Source: Sphingomonas sp. BK235
GTDB taxonomy: Bacteria; Pseudomonadota; Alphaproteobacteria; Sphingomonadales; Sphingomonadaceae
Length of the DNA: 64,000 bases
Assembly: GCF_004345855.1 (NCBI RefSeq)
Contig: NZ_SLXN01000001.1
Coordinates: 62,001 to 126,000 of the forward strand
Direction of reading: 5' to 3'
In this document: positions 1-7,768 of the stretch, piece after piece
How the letters are laid out: each line of letters begins with the position of its first letter
Numbering within the stretch: position 1 is the stretch's first letter
Made by a program: the position numbers and the translations under genes
The notes under the pieces: model-generated
Told to the model about the DNA's origin: nothing
Seen by the model: the letters and a program-made list of their open reading frames with translations, nothing else
Database searches by the model: none

Positions 1-222
1 GGCGCGAGCCGACCCGAGCAGATCCACCAGAATGTCGCGTCGCTCGACATCCTGCTGTCGGCGGAGCAGCGGCAGCGGCTCGAGACGGTGAGCGCGCTGC
101 CGACGCTCAACCCCTATTTCATCTTCGATCTGCCACGCGAGAGCCTGTTCGGCGGCACCGCCGTCCAACGGTGGGGTGAGGCTATCGGCGGATATGACGA
201 CGCTGTCGGCGCGGTCGCCTGA
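1..222 (+). CDS. Aldo/keto reductase, C-terminal part
   Basis: The reading frame is open from the first base and stops with TGA at 220-222, leaving the last 73 residues. The stretch GASRPEQIHQNVASLDILLS, followed by EQ and a VSALP motif, is typical of the C-terminal helix region of NADPH-dependent aldo/keto reductases, where the loop before the last helices contacts the cofactor adenosine. The catalytic Asp/Tyr/Lys/His tetrad lies upstream of the window. The substrate cannot be judged from this piece. The next gene is on the other strand, so this is the end of its transcript. Confidence 0.75.
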   Translation, partial: GASRPEQIHQNVASLDILLSAEQRQRLETVSALPTLNPYFIFDLPRESLFGGTAVQRWGEAIGGYDDAVGAVA

Positions 223-351
223 TACGTGGGGCGGGCACGTGGACGCTTGTTCCCGCAGAGGAACGAGCGTCCGTTCTTGGCGGCGGCATCGAACCGCGCG
301 GATAACGGTTGATGGGTCTGTCGTCGGCGCGGTCGCGATGCGCCGTCAACG

Positions 352-1872
352 TCACAGGTCTTTGCCACCTGCCGGTGCGAGTATCGCGCGCAACCAGTCA
401 ACGGCCAGCGACACCGCGCGGGGCGAGCCCAAGTTCGCCCCGAGCTTCGGCACTTCCTCTGCGGCGCCGGTCTGGGCACCCTCTTGGAACCAGTGGCTGA
501 GCCCTTCCAGCACCACCACCCGTGCTCGCGGGTTGTTGGCCAGCGCGCGCTGCGCCTCCGGCGCCTCTTCGGACGCGATGACAAGCGGGTCCTTGGAGCC
601 GAACACGGCGAGAACCGGCATATGCAGCGCGCGCAGGTCGGAGGCGGAGCGCATCTCGTCCGCGTGCCACGCTTCCTTGACGTCGATCAATGACAGCGCC
701 TCCTGCGCTTCGCGATGCGAGAAACCTGCGGCCTCGAACCGGTCCGTCAATGCCTTGCGTAGCCGGACGATCGTCCCGGCCTCGTCACCGTCCGATCGCG
801 CCTGAAGCAACGTGCCGGCGGCGTCCACGACCGGGGCGACCACAGTCTCCGACAACCCGGCGGCGATCATCTGATGATGGATCGCTCGGCGAAGGTAAGG
901 GAGCCCGTCTCCGACCGATCCTGCCAGTGTGACGACCGCCGTGATGCTCGGATCGGAGGCGGCGACAGCTGGCGCGATGACGCCGCCCTGGCTGTGACCG
1001 ACCAGAGCGATCCGGCGGCCATCGATCGCCGCCCGGTGGCGCATGGCGGTGACCCAGGCGGTGGCGTCGCGGGTCAGCGCGGGAAGGTCCTCGTCATATG
1101 TGCCGGTCGAGGCGCCGATCCCGCGCTTGTCGTACTCCAAGGTGGCGATGCCATACGCCAGCAGCCGGTCCGACAGCTCGGTGTAGCCGCCCCGGCCGTT
1201 GGGGCCATGTCCCTGGATCAGGATCGCGAGCGGGAAGGGGCCGGTTCCATGGCCCGTCGGTGTGCGGAGCGTGCCTGCCAGCACCACGCCGGCATCGGAC
1301 GGTACCCGCACGTCCTCCGCGACGGAGCGCGCGCGAAAGCCAGCGAACACGTCCCGCACGGACGCTGCATCTGGTTGGCCCTGCAGGAAGGCGACGGGGC
1401 CGAGCGACACCGCTGCGGCGGCTCGACCCGCCTGCACCGCCAGCGACTGGGAATATGCAGCTAGGTCGCGCGGCGTCACGCCCGCGATCGTGTAGCGCCG
1501 CCAGCGGGGCGTGAGGTCGATATGGCTGACCGACAACGCGCGATAGGCCGGTGCGCCACCCTGGATGGTGGCGGTGACCCGGACTGGCCGTTCGGCGCGC
1601 GCCCAGAAGGTGGCCGAGATGCGCGCGCCCGCGCGCAAGGGCGCGGGGATCACCAGGCCGGCGCCGCTCGACCAGGTTTCGCCCGGCGTGTCCCGCGGCT
1701 CGATGCGCAGCGCGTTGTCGCCGGGCACGCGGGCATCACGCTGGTAGGTGAACCGCGCACCATAAGGCTGCCACCGCCCCACCTCGATCGCCGAGGATGG
1801 CGCCACGATGGGAGCGGGTAACGCGGCGAGCAGCGCGCAGCACAGGGTATAACGGCTGGCCGAGAAGATCAT
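352..1872 (-). CDS. Secreted alpha/beta hydrolase with N-terminal jelly-roll-like domain
   Basis: A 506-residue protein that begins with a hydrophobic signal peptide of about 28 residues. Residues about 30-165 look like a beta-rich carbohydrate-binding or accessory jelly-roll domain. The rest is an alpha/beta hydrolase with an oxyanion-type GHGPNGRGG segment, the nucleophile elbow GHSQGG near residues 292-297, an acid in GSKDPLV and a late catalytic His in LSHWF. It probably acts in the periplasm as an esterase or acyl hydrolase; the substrate is unknown. ATG follows AAAGGA. An acetyl-xylan-type esterase role would fit the glycan-rich neighbourhood but is inference. Confidence 0.8.
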   Translation of the reverse strand: MIFSASRYTLCCALLAALPAPIVAPSSAIEVGRWQPYGARFTYQRDARVPGDNALRIEPRDTPGETWSSGAGLVIPAPLRAGARISATFWARAERPVRVTATIQGGAPAYRALSVSHIDLTPRWRRYTIAGVTPRDLAAYSQSLAVQAGRAAAAVSLGPVAFLQGQPDAASVRDVFAGFRARSVAEDVRVPSDAGVVLAGTLRTPTGHGTGPFPLAILIQGHGPNGRGGYTELSDRLLAYGIATLEYDKRGIGASTGTYDEDLPALTRDATAWVTAMRHRAAIDGRRIALVGHSQGGVIAPAVAASDPSITAVVTLAGSVGDGLPYLRRAIHHQMIAAGLSETVVAPVVDAAGTLLQARSDGDEAGTIVRLRKALTDRFEAAGFSHREAQEALSLIDVKEAWHADEMRSASDLRALHMPVLAVFGSKDPLVIASEEAPEAQRALANNPRARVVVLEGLSHWFQEGAQTGAAEEVPKLGANLGSPRAVSLAVDWLRAILAPAGGKDL

Positions 1873-1984
1873 GGACGGTCCTTTCTCGATGAGGCGTGGC
1901 GGGGATCCGGGCGCGACTGCCCGATCCGGTCGATGCGCTCGGCCGGTCAGGTGGGTCGGTGGCGTGAATCTGCTCGGCCGGTCG

Positions 1985-2632
1985 CTAGCCGTCGGTCACC
2001 GCGGCGCGCACGTCCTCGCCGGCGTCACCGAATGCGTGCGCGAGCGCCATCACGGCGAGTGTCTCCGTCACGAGCGCCGCCAGCGGCAGCAGCATCGGCC
2101 TGACGTCGAGCCCAAGCAGCGCGCTCACGCCGGCCAAGCTGGTCAGCGCAGCGGCATTGAAGCGGCCAACAGCATGCGCGCGCGTCCAGTCGCGTTCCAG
2201 CAGGAACCAGGCCAGCGCGATCTGCCCGGCCGCCAGCCCGAGCACCAGCAGCGTCAGGGGCGGGGCCGCGCACCAAGTGCCGGCGTTGAGCAGCGGGAAC
2301 TGCTCGCTGGTACCCGCCACCAGCCCACGAAGGCCCGCACGTCCCACGCCGAGATAAGGAAATCCGTACCACGCGCTCAGCAGCGACATCGCCGCCGCCG
2401 GCAGGATGACGCCAACGGCCAGGGCATGCGCAGCGAGGATGGCGCGCCCCTCATGCTCGGCAGCGAGCGTCAGCCAGGCGGTGAACAGGCATCCGAGCGC
2501 GAAACCTAGCGGCCGTCCGTCCTCGATCGCGGCGTCGAGTTCCGCTTCCATCGCCGCCGCCCATCCGCTGCGCCGTGCGCCGAGCGACCGCGCCGCCAGC
2601 GCCACGACGAGGCGGGACAGCGCGACGATCAC
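1985..2632 (-). CDS. Integral membrane protein coupled to PadR regulator
   Basis: A 215-residue protein starting at GTG, which overlaps the PadR stop codon (GTGA). Such coupling usually means co-translation. An amphipathic N-terminal part (residues 1-45) is followed by about five hydrophobic helices with short polar loops, including one near LLTLLVLGLAAGQIALAWFL. No catalytic motif is evident. Pairs of a short PadR regulator and a small multi-pass membrane protein are common in bacteria, and the membrane protein is often the regulated or signal-sensing partner. I do not recognise a specific family, so its function is open. Confidence 0.7.
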   Translation of the reverse strand: MIVALSRLVVALAARSLGARRSGWAAAMEAELDAAIEDGRPLGFALGCLFTAWLTLAAEHEGRAILAAHALAVGVILPAAAMSLLSAWYGFPYLGVGRAGLRGLVAGTSEQFPLLNAGTWCAAPPLTLLVLGLAAGQIALAWFLLERDWTRAHAVGRFNAAALTSLAGVSALLGLDVRPMLLPLAALVTETLAVMALAHAFGDAGEDVRAAVTDG

Positions 2633-2931
2633 GCCGGCAGTGCCTTGCTGTCCAGCGGGTCCCGCGCCTCCGCGACTTGCCTCGCCAGCGCAAGACCCGT
2701 CGCGGTCAGACGATAGGCGTGGCGGGCAGGTCGTCCGGGCTGCTCGGGGGCTTGCCACTCTGCCTCGACCAGCGCCTGATCGCTCATCCGCATCAGCAGC
2801 GGGTAGAGCGTGCCGGACAGGATGCCGGTCGACTTCATCAGGTCGTAACCGTGGCTCCACCGTGGCGCAGCTTCATGCAGCGCGCGAAGAAGCGCCAGCA
2901 TCTGCCTGGACGGTCGCCGATCACGTGCCAT
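2629..2931 (-). CDS. PadR-family transcriptional regulator
   Basis: About 100 residues. The winged-helix DNA-binding domain is recognisable from ALLRALHEAAPRWSHGYDLM, STGILSGTLYPLLMRM and the wing RHAYRLTATGLAL, all hallmarks of PadR. It lacks a long C-terminal helical domain, so it is the short PadR-s2 type and should act as a dimer. An in-frame ATG lies 15 bases further upstream, but it would sit inside the likely promoter. The ATG at 2931 falls just after the -10 element and has no ribosome site, suggesting a leaderless message. It overlaps the downstream membrane-protein gene. Confidence 0.85.
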   Translation of the reverse strand: MARDRRPSRQMLALLRALHEAAPRWSHGYDLMKSTGILSGTLYPLLMRMSDQALVEAEWQAPEQPGRPARHAYRLTATGLALARQVAEARDPLDSKALPA

Positions 2932-2936
2932 GAACT

Positions 2937-2965
2937 TATTCAACATATGTAGACTTAAGAGTCAA
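2937..2965 (-). promoter_or_regulatory. Candidate promoter of the padR operon
   Basis: On the minus strand TTGACT (2960-2965) is followed after exactly 17 bases by TGAATA (2937-2942). The spacer contains the perfect palindrome ACATATGT (2943-2950), which resembles half of a PadR-type ATGT/ACAT operator. The start codon ATG at 2931 lies only five bases beyond the -10 element. This is inference from sequence alone. Confidence 0.35.
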
Positions 2966-3412
2966 GGCACATCATGTCGAGCACGCCATGGATCGCCTCG
3001 TCGCCACCGGTGCCGAGGATCGCCGCGCCGAACACGCGGCGCGTCTCCGCATCGACGACGATCTTCATGAAGCCCTGCGTCTCGCCCTTCTCGACCGCAC
3101 GGCCGACGCGCGTCATCGGTCGCATCGCGCGCAGCATCGGCCTACCGGTCGCGAGTGCCTGCGCGTCGGTCAGACTGACGCGGGCGACCAGGGGATCGAT
3201 GTAGAATGAATAGCCGGGCAGACGCTGGCTGACGCGCCGGCCGGCCCGCCGCCACCAGCACGTGGCTGCCGAGCGATGGCGACGCGCTGCGCCTCTCCTC
3301 CGCCATCGGTTCGGCGCCTGTGTCCTGCGCCCGATCATCGTCGATGACACGAGCGCCTATCCCGGCGTCGACGTCGCGATCCTCATCGGCACGCGCCGAC
3401 GCGAGGTTGTCC
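2955..3412 (-). pseudogene. Remnant of FAD-dependent pyridine-nucleotide disulfide oxidoreductase
   Basis: The last ~85 codons read cleanly as the dimerisation domain of a MerA/dihydrolipoamide-dehydrogenase-type flavoprotein: FYIDPLVARVSLTDAQA, RPMTRVGRAVEKGETQGFMK, then GAAILGTGGDEAIH. Just upstream, in a different frame, comes a piece of the central NAD-binding region ending in GSHVLVAAGRPA, preceded by a degraded RADEDRDVDAG segment. Between them the frame shifts and roughly the linker that normally separates the two regions is missing. The N-terminal FAD-binding fold and the redox cysteines are absent. This is a decayed, truncated gene, not a functional enzyme. Confidence 0.75.
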
Positions 3413-3414
3413 GA

Positions 3415-3918
3415 TCAGTCGGCGCAGACCGGGACCATTCCCATCGTCATCGCGCCGCCGCCGACGTTGGCGGTCGGCCGGTTCTCCAACCGCGTGTGCG
3501 TGCAGCGTTTGCCGTTCTTGTCGAGCACCGGCTTGGCGGCTCGGCGGGCGTCGCTGGCGACCCGCTTGCCGGGGGCGGGGCATTTGCCTTCGGCGACCAG
3601 CTTCGCGTGGAAACGGCGACCCTGTTCGTTGACCCAGGCGTCCGCGCTTGCCTTTCCGTCCTCCTTCAGGCGGCGCATGTACTGAACCTCCATCGCGCGA
3701 CGGTCGGCGGCCGGCAGCGCATCGGCGGAACAGGCTTTCGTCGGACCCTTTCGGGATCTGATGCCGCTGGCGCGGTCTGCGTTGTCATAGGCGCTTCGCA
3801 GTGCCTGCTGGCCGAGGATGCCGTTGCTCCAGATCGGAATATCGACCATCTGCTGCGCATCGGCCGGGACCGATACGGCCAAGATCGATCCAGCGAAGAT
3901 CGAAAGGCTCACACGCAT
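3415..3918 (-). CDS. Exported protein of unknown function
   Basis: A 167-residue protein beginning MRVSLSIFAGSILAVSVPADAQ, a clear Sec signal peptide, with GGGAGAA upstream of the ATG. The mature part is polar and Arg/Lys/Asp rich, with four cysteines (CSAD, KCPAPGKR, RCTHTR and the final VCAD), which could form disulfides in the periplasm. It contains the string YMRRLKEDGKASADAWVNEQ. I do not recognise the family. It abuts the decayed flavoprotein gene and stands divergent to a lipoprotein gene 162 bases away. Confidence 0.6.
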   Translation of the reverse strand: MRVSLSIFAGSILAVSVPADAQQMVDIPIWSNGILGQQALRSAYDNADRASGIRSRKGPTKACSADALPAADRRAMEVQYMRRLKEDGKASADAWVNEQGRRFHAKLVAEGKCPAPGKRVASDARRAAKPVLDKNGKRCTHTRLENRPTANVGGGAMTMGMVPVCAD

Positions 3919-4080
3919 AGCTTTTCTCCCGCGATGCCCGGCCATAACACCCATCCGGGGCTGAATACGCCCTGTCGCCACGCGGCGTCGGTCTCGATCG
4001 ATCGTGTGAGAGGCTCGGCCTGTCCTGAAACACTTGGCAAGCGGTTCTTTCTGCGCGGCGGGCCGCGCTACCCCTCCGCG

Positions 4081-4764
4081 ATGGATGTTCGATGGCCGGG
4101 CCAGCTGACCCTTGCGATAGCGCTGCTGCTGTCCCTAGGCTGTTCGAGAGCATCCGAAGATGCTGGTCAAACCGCCGGGGTCGCGGTCGAAGCAGCGTCG
4201 CTGTTCGAAAGCGGGTTTGCCGAAGCGCGCCGCGCCGGCATCGACGCGGCGAAAGCACGCGACACGTCTTATGAAGCGGTGGGGAGCGTTCGACGCGCGA
4301 TGGGCCGGGAAACAGCCACGAATCTCCGGAGGAATCTCTCTCTCCCTTTCGCCATTCCGAACCCCGAAGAGTTCGTCCGGTCGGGTGCGGCCGCCGAGGC
4401 GGCGGATCGCAAGCTTGAAGGGCTCGGACTACCGCTCAACGATTTGGCCTCGGCTTCGGTGCTGCTGTTCGGCGTCGCCTGGGAACTCGCGAACGCGCAG
4501 CCACTCACCGAGGCGCAACAGCGGGCGCTGATCCGGCAGGTCGATGCCGACCTGAAACAATCGCGCGACCCGGGCGTCCGTAGGCGAGAGGCCGAGACCC
4601 GATTGGCGATCGCCGGGCTCTGGCTTGAAGAGAGCCGGCTGCGGCAGGGTTCTGCCGAACAGATGCGGGCGCTGTCCGACGCGGTACAGCGCGACATGAA
4701 AGGGATGAGCGGCAACGACATGCGCGCGCACGACCTGACGGAGGAGGGCTTTGTCGAACGATAG
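4081..4764 (+). CDS. Predicted lipoprotein of unknown function
   Basis: A 227-residue protein. The N-terminus MDVRWPGQLTLAIALLLSLGC ends in a lipobox (LSLGC), so Cys21 should be lipidated. The remainder is predicted helical and charged, with an NLSLPFAIPNPEEF segment, and a C-terminal half rich in Arg and Glu. It overlaps the next gene by 14 bases, suggesting translational coupling. The reading frame is open further upstream, but an earlier start would bury the lipobox. Family not recognised. Confidence 0.6.
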   Translation: MDVRWPGQLTLAIALLLSLGCSRASEDAGQTAGVAVEAASLFESGFAEARRAGIDAAKARDTSYEAVGSVRRAMGRETATNLRRNLSLPFAIPNPEEFVRSGAAAEAADRKLEGLGLPLNDLASASVLLFGVAWELANAQPLTEAQQRALIRQVDADLKQSRDPGVRRREAETRLAIAGLWLEESRLRQGSAEQMRALSDAVQRDMKGMSGNDMRAHDLTEEGFVER

Positions 4765-5230
4765 CGCGGCGATGACGGCGACTGACCGGGCGGACCTTGA
4801 AGCGGCGATCGTGCGCACGGTGGCGGGCGGTGTCACCGACGTCATGGACGGTGACTGGGGCGAGCGCGAGTGGCTGCATCTCTTCGTCGATATCGAGGTT
4901 TCCGCCCAGGGAGGCCGTTCGAGCAGCATCGCCTTCGCCTTCGCGCGGCTTCCCGGGCAGGCGGTTGAGAAAGTGGCGTTCCGGTTGCCGCAAGACGCGA
5001 AGTGCATGTTCCGGCAATTGGCCGATGCCATGGAAACCTCGCCTGCCGGCCGGTGGAGCAGCGCCCGGCTGCGGGTGTCGCGTGACGGGCGATATACGCT
5101 GGCATTCTCCTACGATCGACCGTGGCGACTCAGCGGCAAGCTGATCGACGATCGCTTCAAGGGCGCGCTCGAGCTCTGGCTGGCGAGCGACGAAGGCGCA
5201 GCGTACCGGCCTCCGCGAGCGACGAGGTAG
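4751..5230 (+). CDS. Small acidic/basic cytoplasmic protein, weakly YezG-immunity-like
   Basis: A 159-residue protein that starts at TTG 4751 just after GGAGGAGGG, or alternatively at ATG 4772. No signal peptide or membrane segment. The pattern of an N-terminal helix, a strand around EREWLHLFVDIEV, then W-x3-RLRVSRDGRYTLAFSYDRP and a closing amphipathic helix, resembles the YezG/DUF600 immunity fold. The similarity is weak and based on pattern only. It overlaps the upstream lipoprotein gene by 14 bases, so the two are likely made together. Confidence 0.5.
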   Translation: MSNDSAAMTATDRADLEAAIVRTVAGGVTDVMDGDWGEREWLHLFVDIEVSAQGGRSSSIAFAFARLPGQAVEKVAFRLPQDAKCMFRQLADAMETSPAGRWSSARLRVSRDGRYTLAFSYDRPWRLSGKLIDDRFKGALELWLASDEGAAYRPPRATR

Positions 5231-5265
5231 GCTGACGCAGGACATGCCAGACAGGAGGAGCCGCA

Positions 5266-5661
5266 ATGGTCTTCGCACTCGCTAGCCTCGCGCTGGTCGC
5301 ATCGGCGGTGCAGATGGCGCCGCCGGGGCCGCTCGTCGCTACGCCGGAGGACTCGGCGGCCATGCGGATGCATGTCGGCGATACCGGGATCCGCTGCGTC
5401 AGATTGCCTTGCGCGTCGCGCGGCGTCTTCCTGCCCGACGAGACCGGGAGGGCGCGAACGGAACTGCTGTACGCCGATCGCGATGGCGCGACTCCGCCGC
5501 CACCCATGGTCGGCCGGCCAGAGGTGCAGGCCGCCGTCGCTCGGGCGTGGGAGGACCGCGCCTGCCTCGCGATCGACGCGCGATTGATCGGGGGCGTGGA
5601 CGACAAACCGGTGTTGCGGGTCGACCGGATCGTCGGACCCTGCCCAGGTACCGGAGAATGA
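5266..5661 (+). CDS. Small secreted protein of unknown function
   Basis: A 131-residue protein starting MVFALASLALVASAVQMAPP, a short signal peptide; AGGAGGAGCCGCA precedes the ATG. The mature part carries four cysteines (GIRCVRLPCAS, RACLAID and GPCPGTGE), a pattern suggesting two disulfides in the periplasm. Its stop codon overlaps the start of the next lipoprotein gene (ATGA), so these two form an operon with the genes just upstream. Function unknown. Confidence 0.55.
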   Translation: MVFALASLALVASAVQMAPPGPLVATPEDSAAMRMHVGDTGIRCVRLPCASRGVFLPDETGRARTELLYADRDGATPPPPMVGRPEVQAAVARAWEDRACLAIDARLIGGVDDKPVLRVDRIVGPCPGTGE

Positions 5662-6641
5662 AGCGCGCCGGATGGCTGGGGGCAATATTGCCGGGACTGA
5701 TCCTGTCCGGTTGTGGCGACCGACAGGGATCGATCGATGCCGCGATGGCGCTGGCCGAGGCGGTGTATCCCGGCCAGCTCGAACTGCTCGATAGCCATCT
5801 CAAGAAGGGTCAATATGCGGTCACGATGGGGATCAAGGGCGACCCGCTGACGCGCATCGGCTTCGACATCGATCCCGACCCCGCGCACTGTCGGATCGGC
5901 ACGCGCTGCGAGGAACGACTTCGCCGCGCCTATGCCGCGGGGGTGGCGGCCGGGGTCAAGATGAAGGTGCTCAACGCCGTCCTGCCGGCCTGCGGCGTCA
6001 GGATGCTGGGCGTGCAGGAGTCCGAGATCACGCCGGCGTTCCGCACCATCGTCGAACTCGACCTCGATCCCGCCGACCCCCAGCCCGGGCTCAATCGCGT
6101 GACGCCGTGCATCGCCGCCTATCGCGCGGCCATGCCGGCCGATGCCAGAGACGATCACCTCGCCTTCCGGATCCTGCTGCCCAACGGCGCGCCCGCGAAA
6201 AGCGCGCCGCTCACGTTCGAGCGTCAGCTGGAAGGCGCACGCAACGACGAACCAAGTTATATGATCAGCGTCGCCCCGGACGCGGCGTCGCTCTCGGCCA
6301 GTCAGTTGCGCCTTTACGCGTGGTTTCTGTCTGCCCCGGAGCGGCGTGATCGCCTGGCCGACGCGGCACGCGCCGCGCTCGCCGCCGAGCGACGTCAAGG
6401 ACACGTCCCCCGACTGGCTCAGTTCCACGGGACGCGGCTCGATCCGCGACGGCTCGATGTGGTGCGCACCTATGTGCTGGCGTGCAGCGTGCGGGAACGA
6501 GGCAAGGGGCCATGCCGGACGGACATGGCCGTCCGCCTGCGCTATGATCTGCGAACCGGCGCGACCTCCGAGCCGGCCATCCTGCACGACATCCGCGACG
6601 CCAAGGGACAGATCGTGCTGCCGGAGCTTCCCGGACGTTGA
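5658..6641 (+). CDS. Predicted lipoprotein of unknown function
   Basis: A 327-residue protein. The start ATG overlaps the previous stop (ATGA), and the N-terminus MKRAGWLGAILPGLILSGCG carries a lipobox with Cys19. No recognised catalytic motif. Several cysteines (AHCRIGTRCEERL, PACGVRM, VTPCIAA, LACSVRE, PCRTD) suggest disulfides outside the cytoplasm. It closes a four-gene run of exported or lipid-anchored unknowns (4081-6641) and converges on the rhamnose operon. Earlier in-frame codons exist, but they would destroy the lipobox. Confidence 0.6.
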   Translation: MKRAGWLGAILPGLILSGCGDRQGSIDAAMALAEAVYPGQLELLDSHLKKGQYAVTMGIKGDPLTRIGFDIDPDPAHCRIGTRCEERLRRAYAAGVAAGVKMKVLNAVLPACGVRMLGVQESEITPAFRTIVELDLDPADPQPGLNRVTPCIAAYRAAMPADARDDHLAFRILLPNGAPAKSAPLTFERQLEGARNDEPSYMISVAPDAASLSASQLRLYAWFLSAPERRDRLADAARAALAAERRQGHVPRLAQFHGTRLDPRRLDVVRTYVLACSVRERGKGPCRTDMAVRLRYDLRTGATSEPAILHDIRDAKGQIVLPELPGR

Positions 6642-6721
6642 GCGGTGCCCGCCGCCGGCTTGGTCGAAGCTGACGCGCCTGCGGTGCTCGCGGGGTAGGT
6701 CGCGACGATGCCATAAGCAGA

Positions 6722-7765
6722 TCAGCCCAGCATGTTCCCATAGCCGATGATCCCCGTGGCGAGCACCAGCGCGGCGACTCCCGCATAGGCGGTCCGGCGC
6801 ACGGGCGGGGCGGCGCCGCGCCACTCGCCGAGCGACAGGCCCCAGAGAAAGCCGAAGATGATGATCGAGGCCATGTGCAGCGTCCAGGACGTGAAGCCGA
6901 AGCGACCCATCTGGCTCTCGCCCATCGAGTAGAAGAAGAATTGCAGGTACCACAAGGCGCCGCCCACCGCCGCCAGCGCATAGTTGCGCGCCAGTCCGTC
7001 GGCGCCGGCGCGCCCGAACCACTGCCCCGCCGAGCGATGCTTGGCGATCAGGATCGCGCACCAGCCCGCGTTGGTGACGAGCCCGCCCGCCATGACCAGG
7101 CACAGCACCGGCAGACCGGTCCATAGCGCATCGGTTCCCGCCGCGGCGGACAGCGCGCGCACGGGCGCGCCCGCGGCCAGCCCGAAGGCGAAGCAGGACG
7201 ACATCACACCCGAGAAGATGGCGGTCGCCACGCCGCGGCCGAACCGCGCGTCACGCACCGCGTCGGCGGCGTCGACCCGCGCCGCACGGTCGCGTCGCGC
7301 CCCCGCATGGGCGACCACCACGATCCCCGCCAGCGTCACCGCGAGACCCAGCAGCACCGCGCGGCCGCCCGGCCGGTCGATCAGCGTCGCCGCGACACTC
7401 CCCGTCACGATCGGCGGCAGCAGCGTGCCGAACACGGTACACAGGCCCAGCACCACCGCCATCCCGAGCGACAGGCCGAGATAGCGCATCGTCAGCCCGT
7501 AGGTCAGCCCGCCGAAACCCCAGAGCATGCCGAACAGCACGCACAGGCCGCTCACCGCGGGCGGGGTGCGCAGCAGCACGCCGACGAGGTCGTGCGTCAG
7601 CGTGCCCGCGAACAGCCACGGCATGACCAGCCAGGAGACCAGCCCGCCGGTCAGCCAGAGGATCTCCCAATTCCACCCGCGGACGCCGCGATAGGGCACG
7701 TAGAAGCTCGCCGAGGCGGCGCCGCCGAGCCAGTGATAGATCACGCCGATGAGGGGGTTGGGCAT
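6722..7765 (-). CDS. rhaT: L-rhamnose/H+ symporter RhaT
   Basis: A 347-residue inner-membrane protein with about ten hydrophobic helices, of the drug/metabolite transporter superfamily RhaT family. The start region MPNPLIGVIYHWLGGAASAS, followed by a tyrosine/tryptophan-rich PYRGVRGWNWEILWL segment, is characteristic of RhaT. It should bring free L-rhamnose released by the GH78 enzyme into the cytoplasm with protons. It is last in a minus-strand operon with the lactonase, dehydrogenase, hydrolase and dehydratase of L-rhamnose breakdown, three bases after the lactonase stop. A CAGGAG ribosome site lies inside the end of that gene. Confidence 0.9.
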   Translation of the reverse strand: MPNPLIGVIYHWLGGAASASFYVPYRGVRGWNWEILWLTGGLVSWLVMPWLFAGTLTHDLVGVLLRTPPAVSGLCVLFGMLWGFGGLTYGLTMRYLGLSLGMAVVLGLCTVFGTLLPPIVTGSVAATLIDRPGGRAVLLGLAVTLAGIVVVAHAGARRDRAARVDAADAVRDARFGRGVATAIFSGVMSSCFAFGLAAGAPVRALSAAAGTDALWTGLPVLCLVMAGGLVTNAGWCAILIAKHRSAGQWFGRAGADGLARNYALAAVGGALWYLQFFFYSMGESQMGRFGFTSWTLHMASIIIFGFLWGLSLGEWRGAAPPVRRTAYAGVAALVLATGIIGYGNMLG

Positions 7766-7768
7766 CGG

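Noticed and set aside
3262..4080. N-terminal extension of the 4081 lipoprotein gene
   Set aside because: It would cross the divergent gene's signal peptide region and remove the lipobox; ATG 4081 is the better start.
5157..7124. Minus-strand frame opposite the lipoprotein genes
   Set aside because: Low-complexity translation; the plus strand has signal peptides, lipoboxes and overlapping starts.
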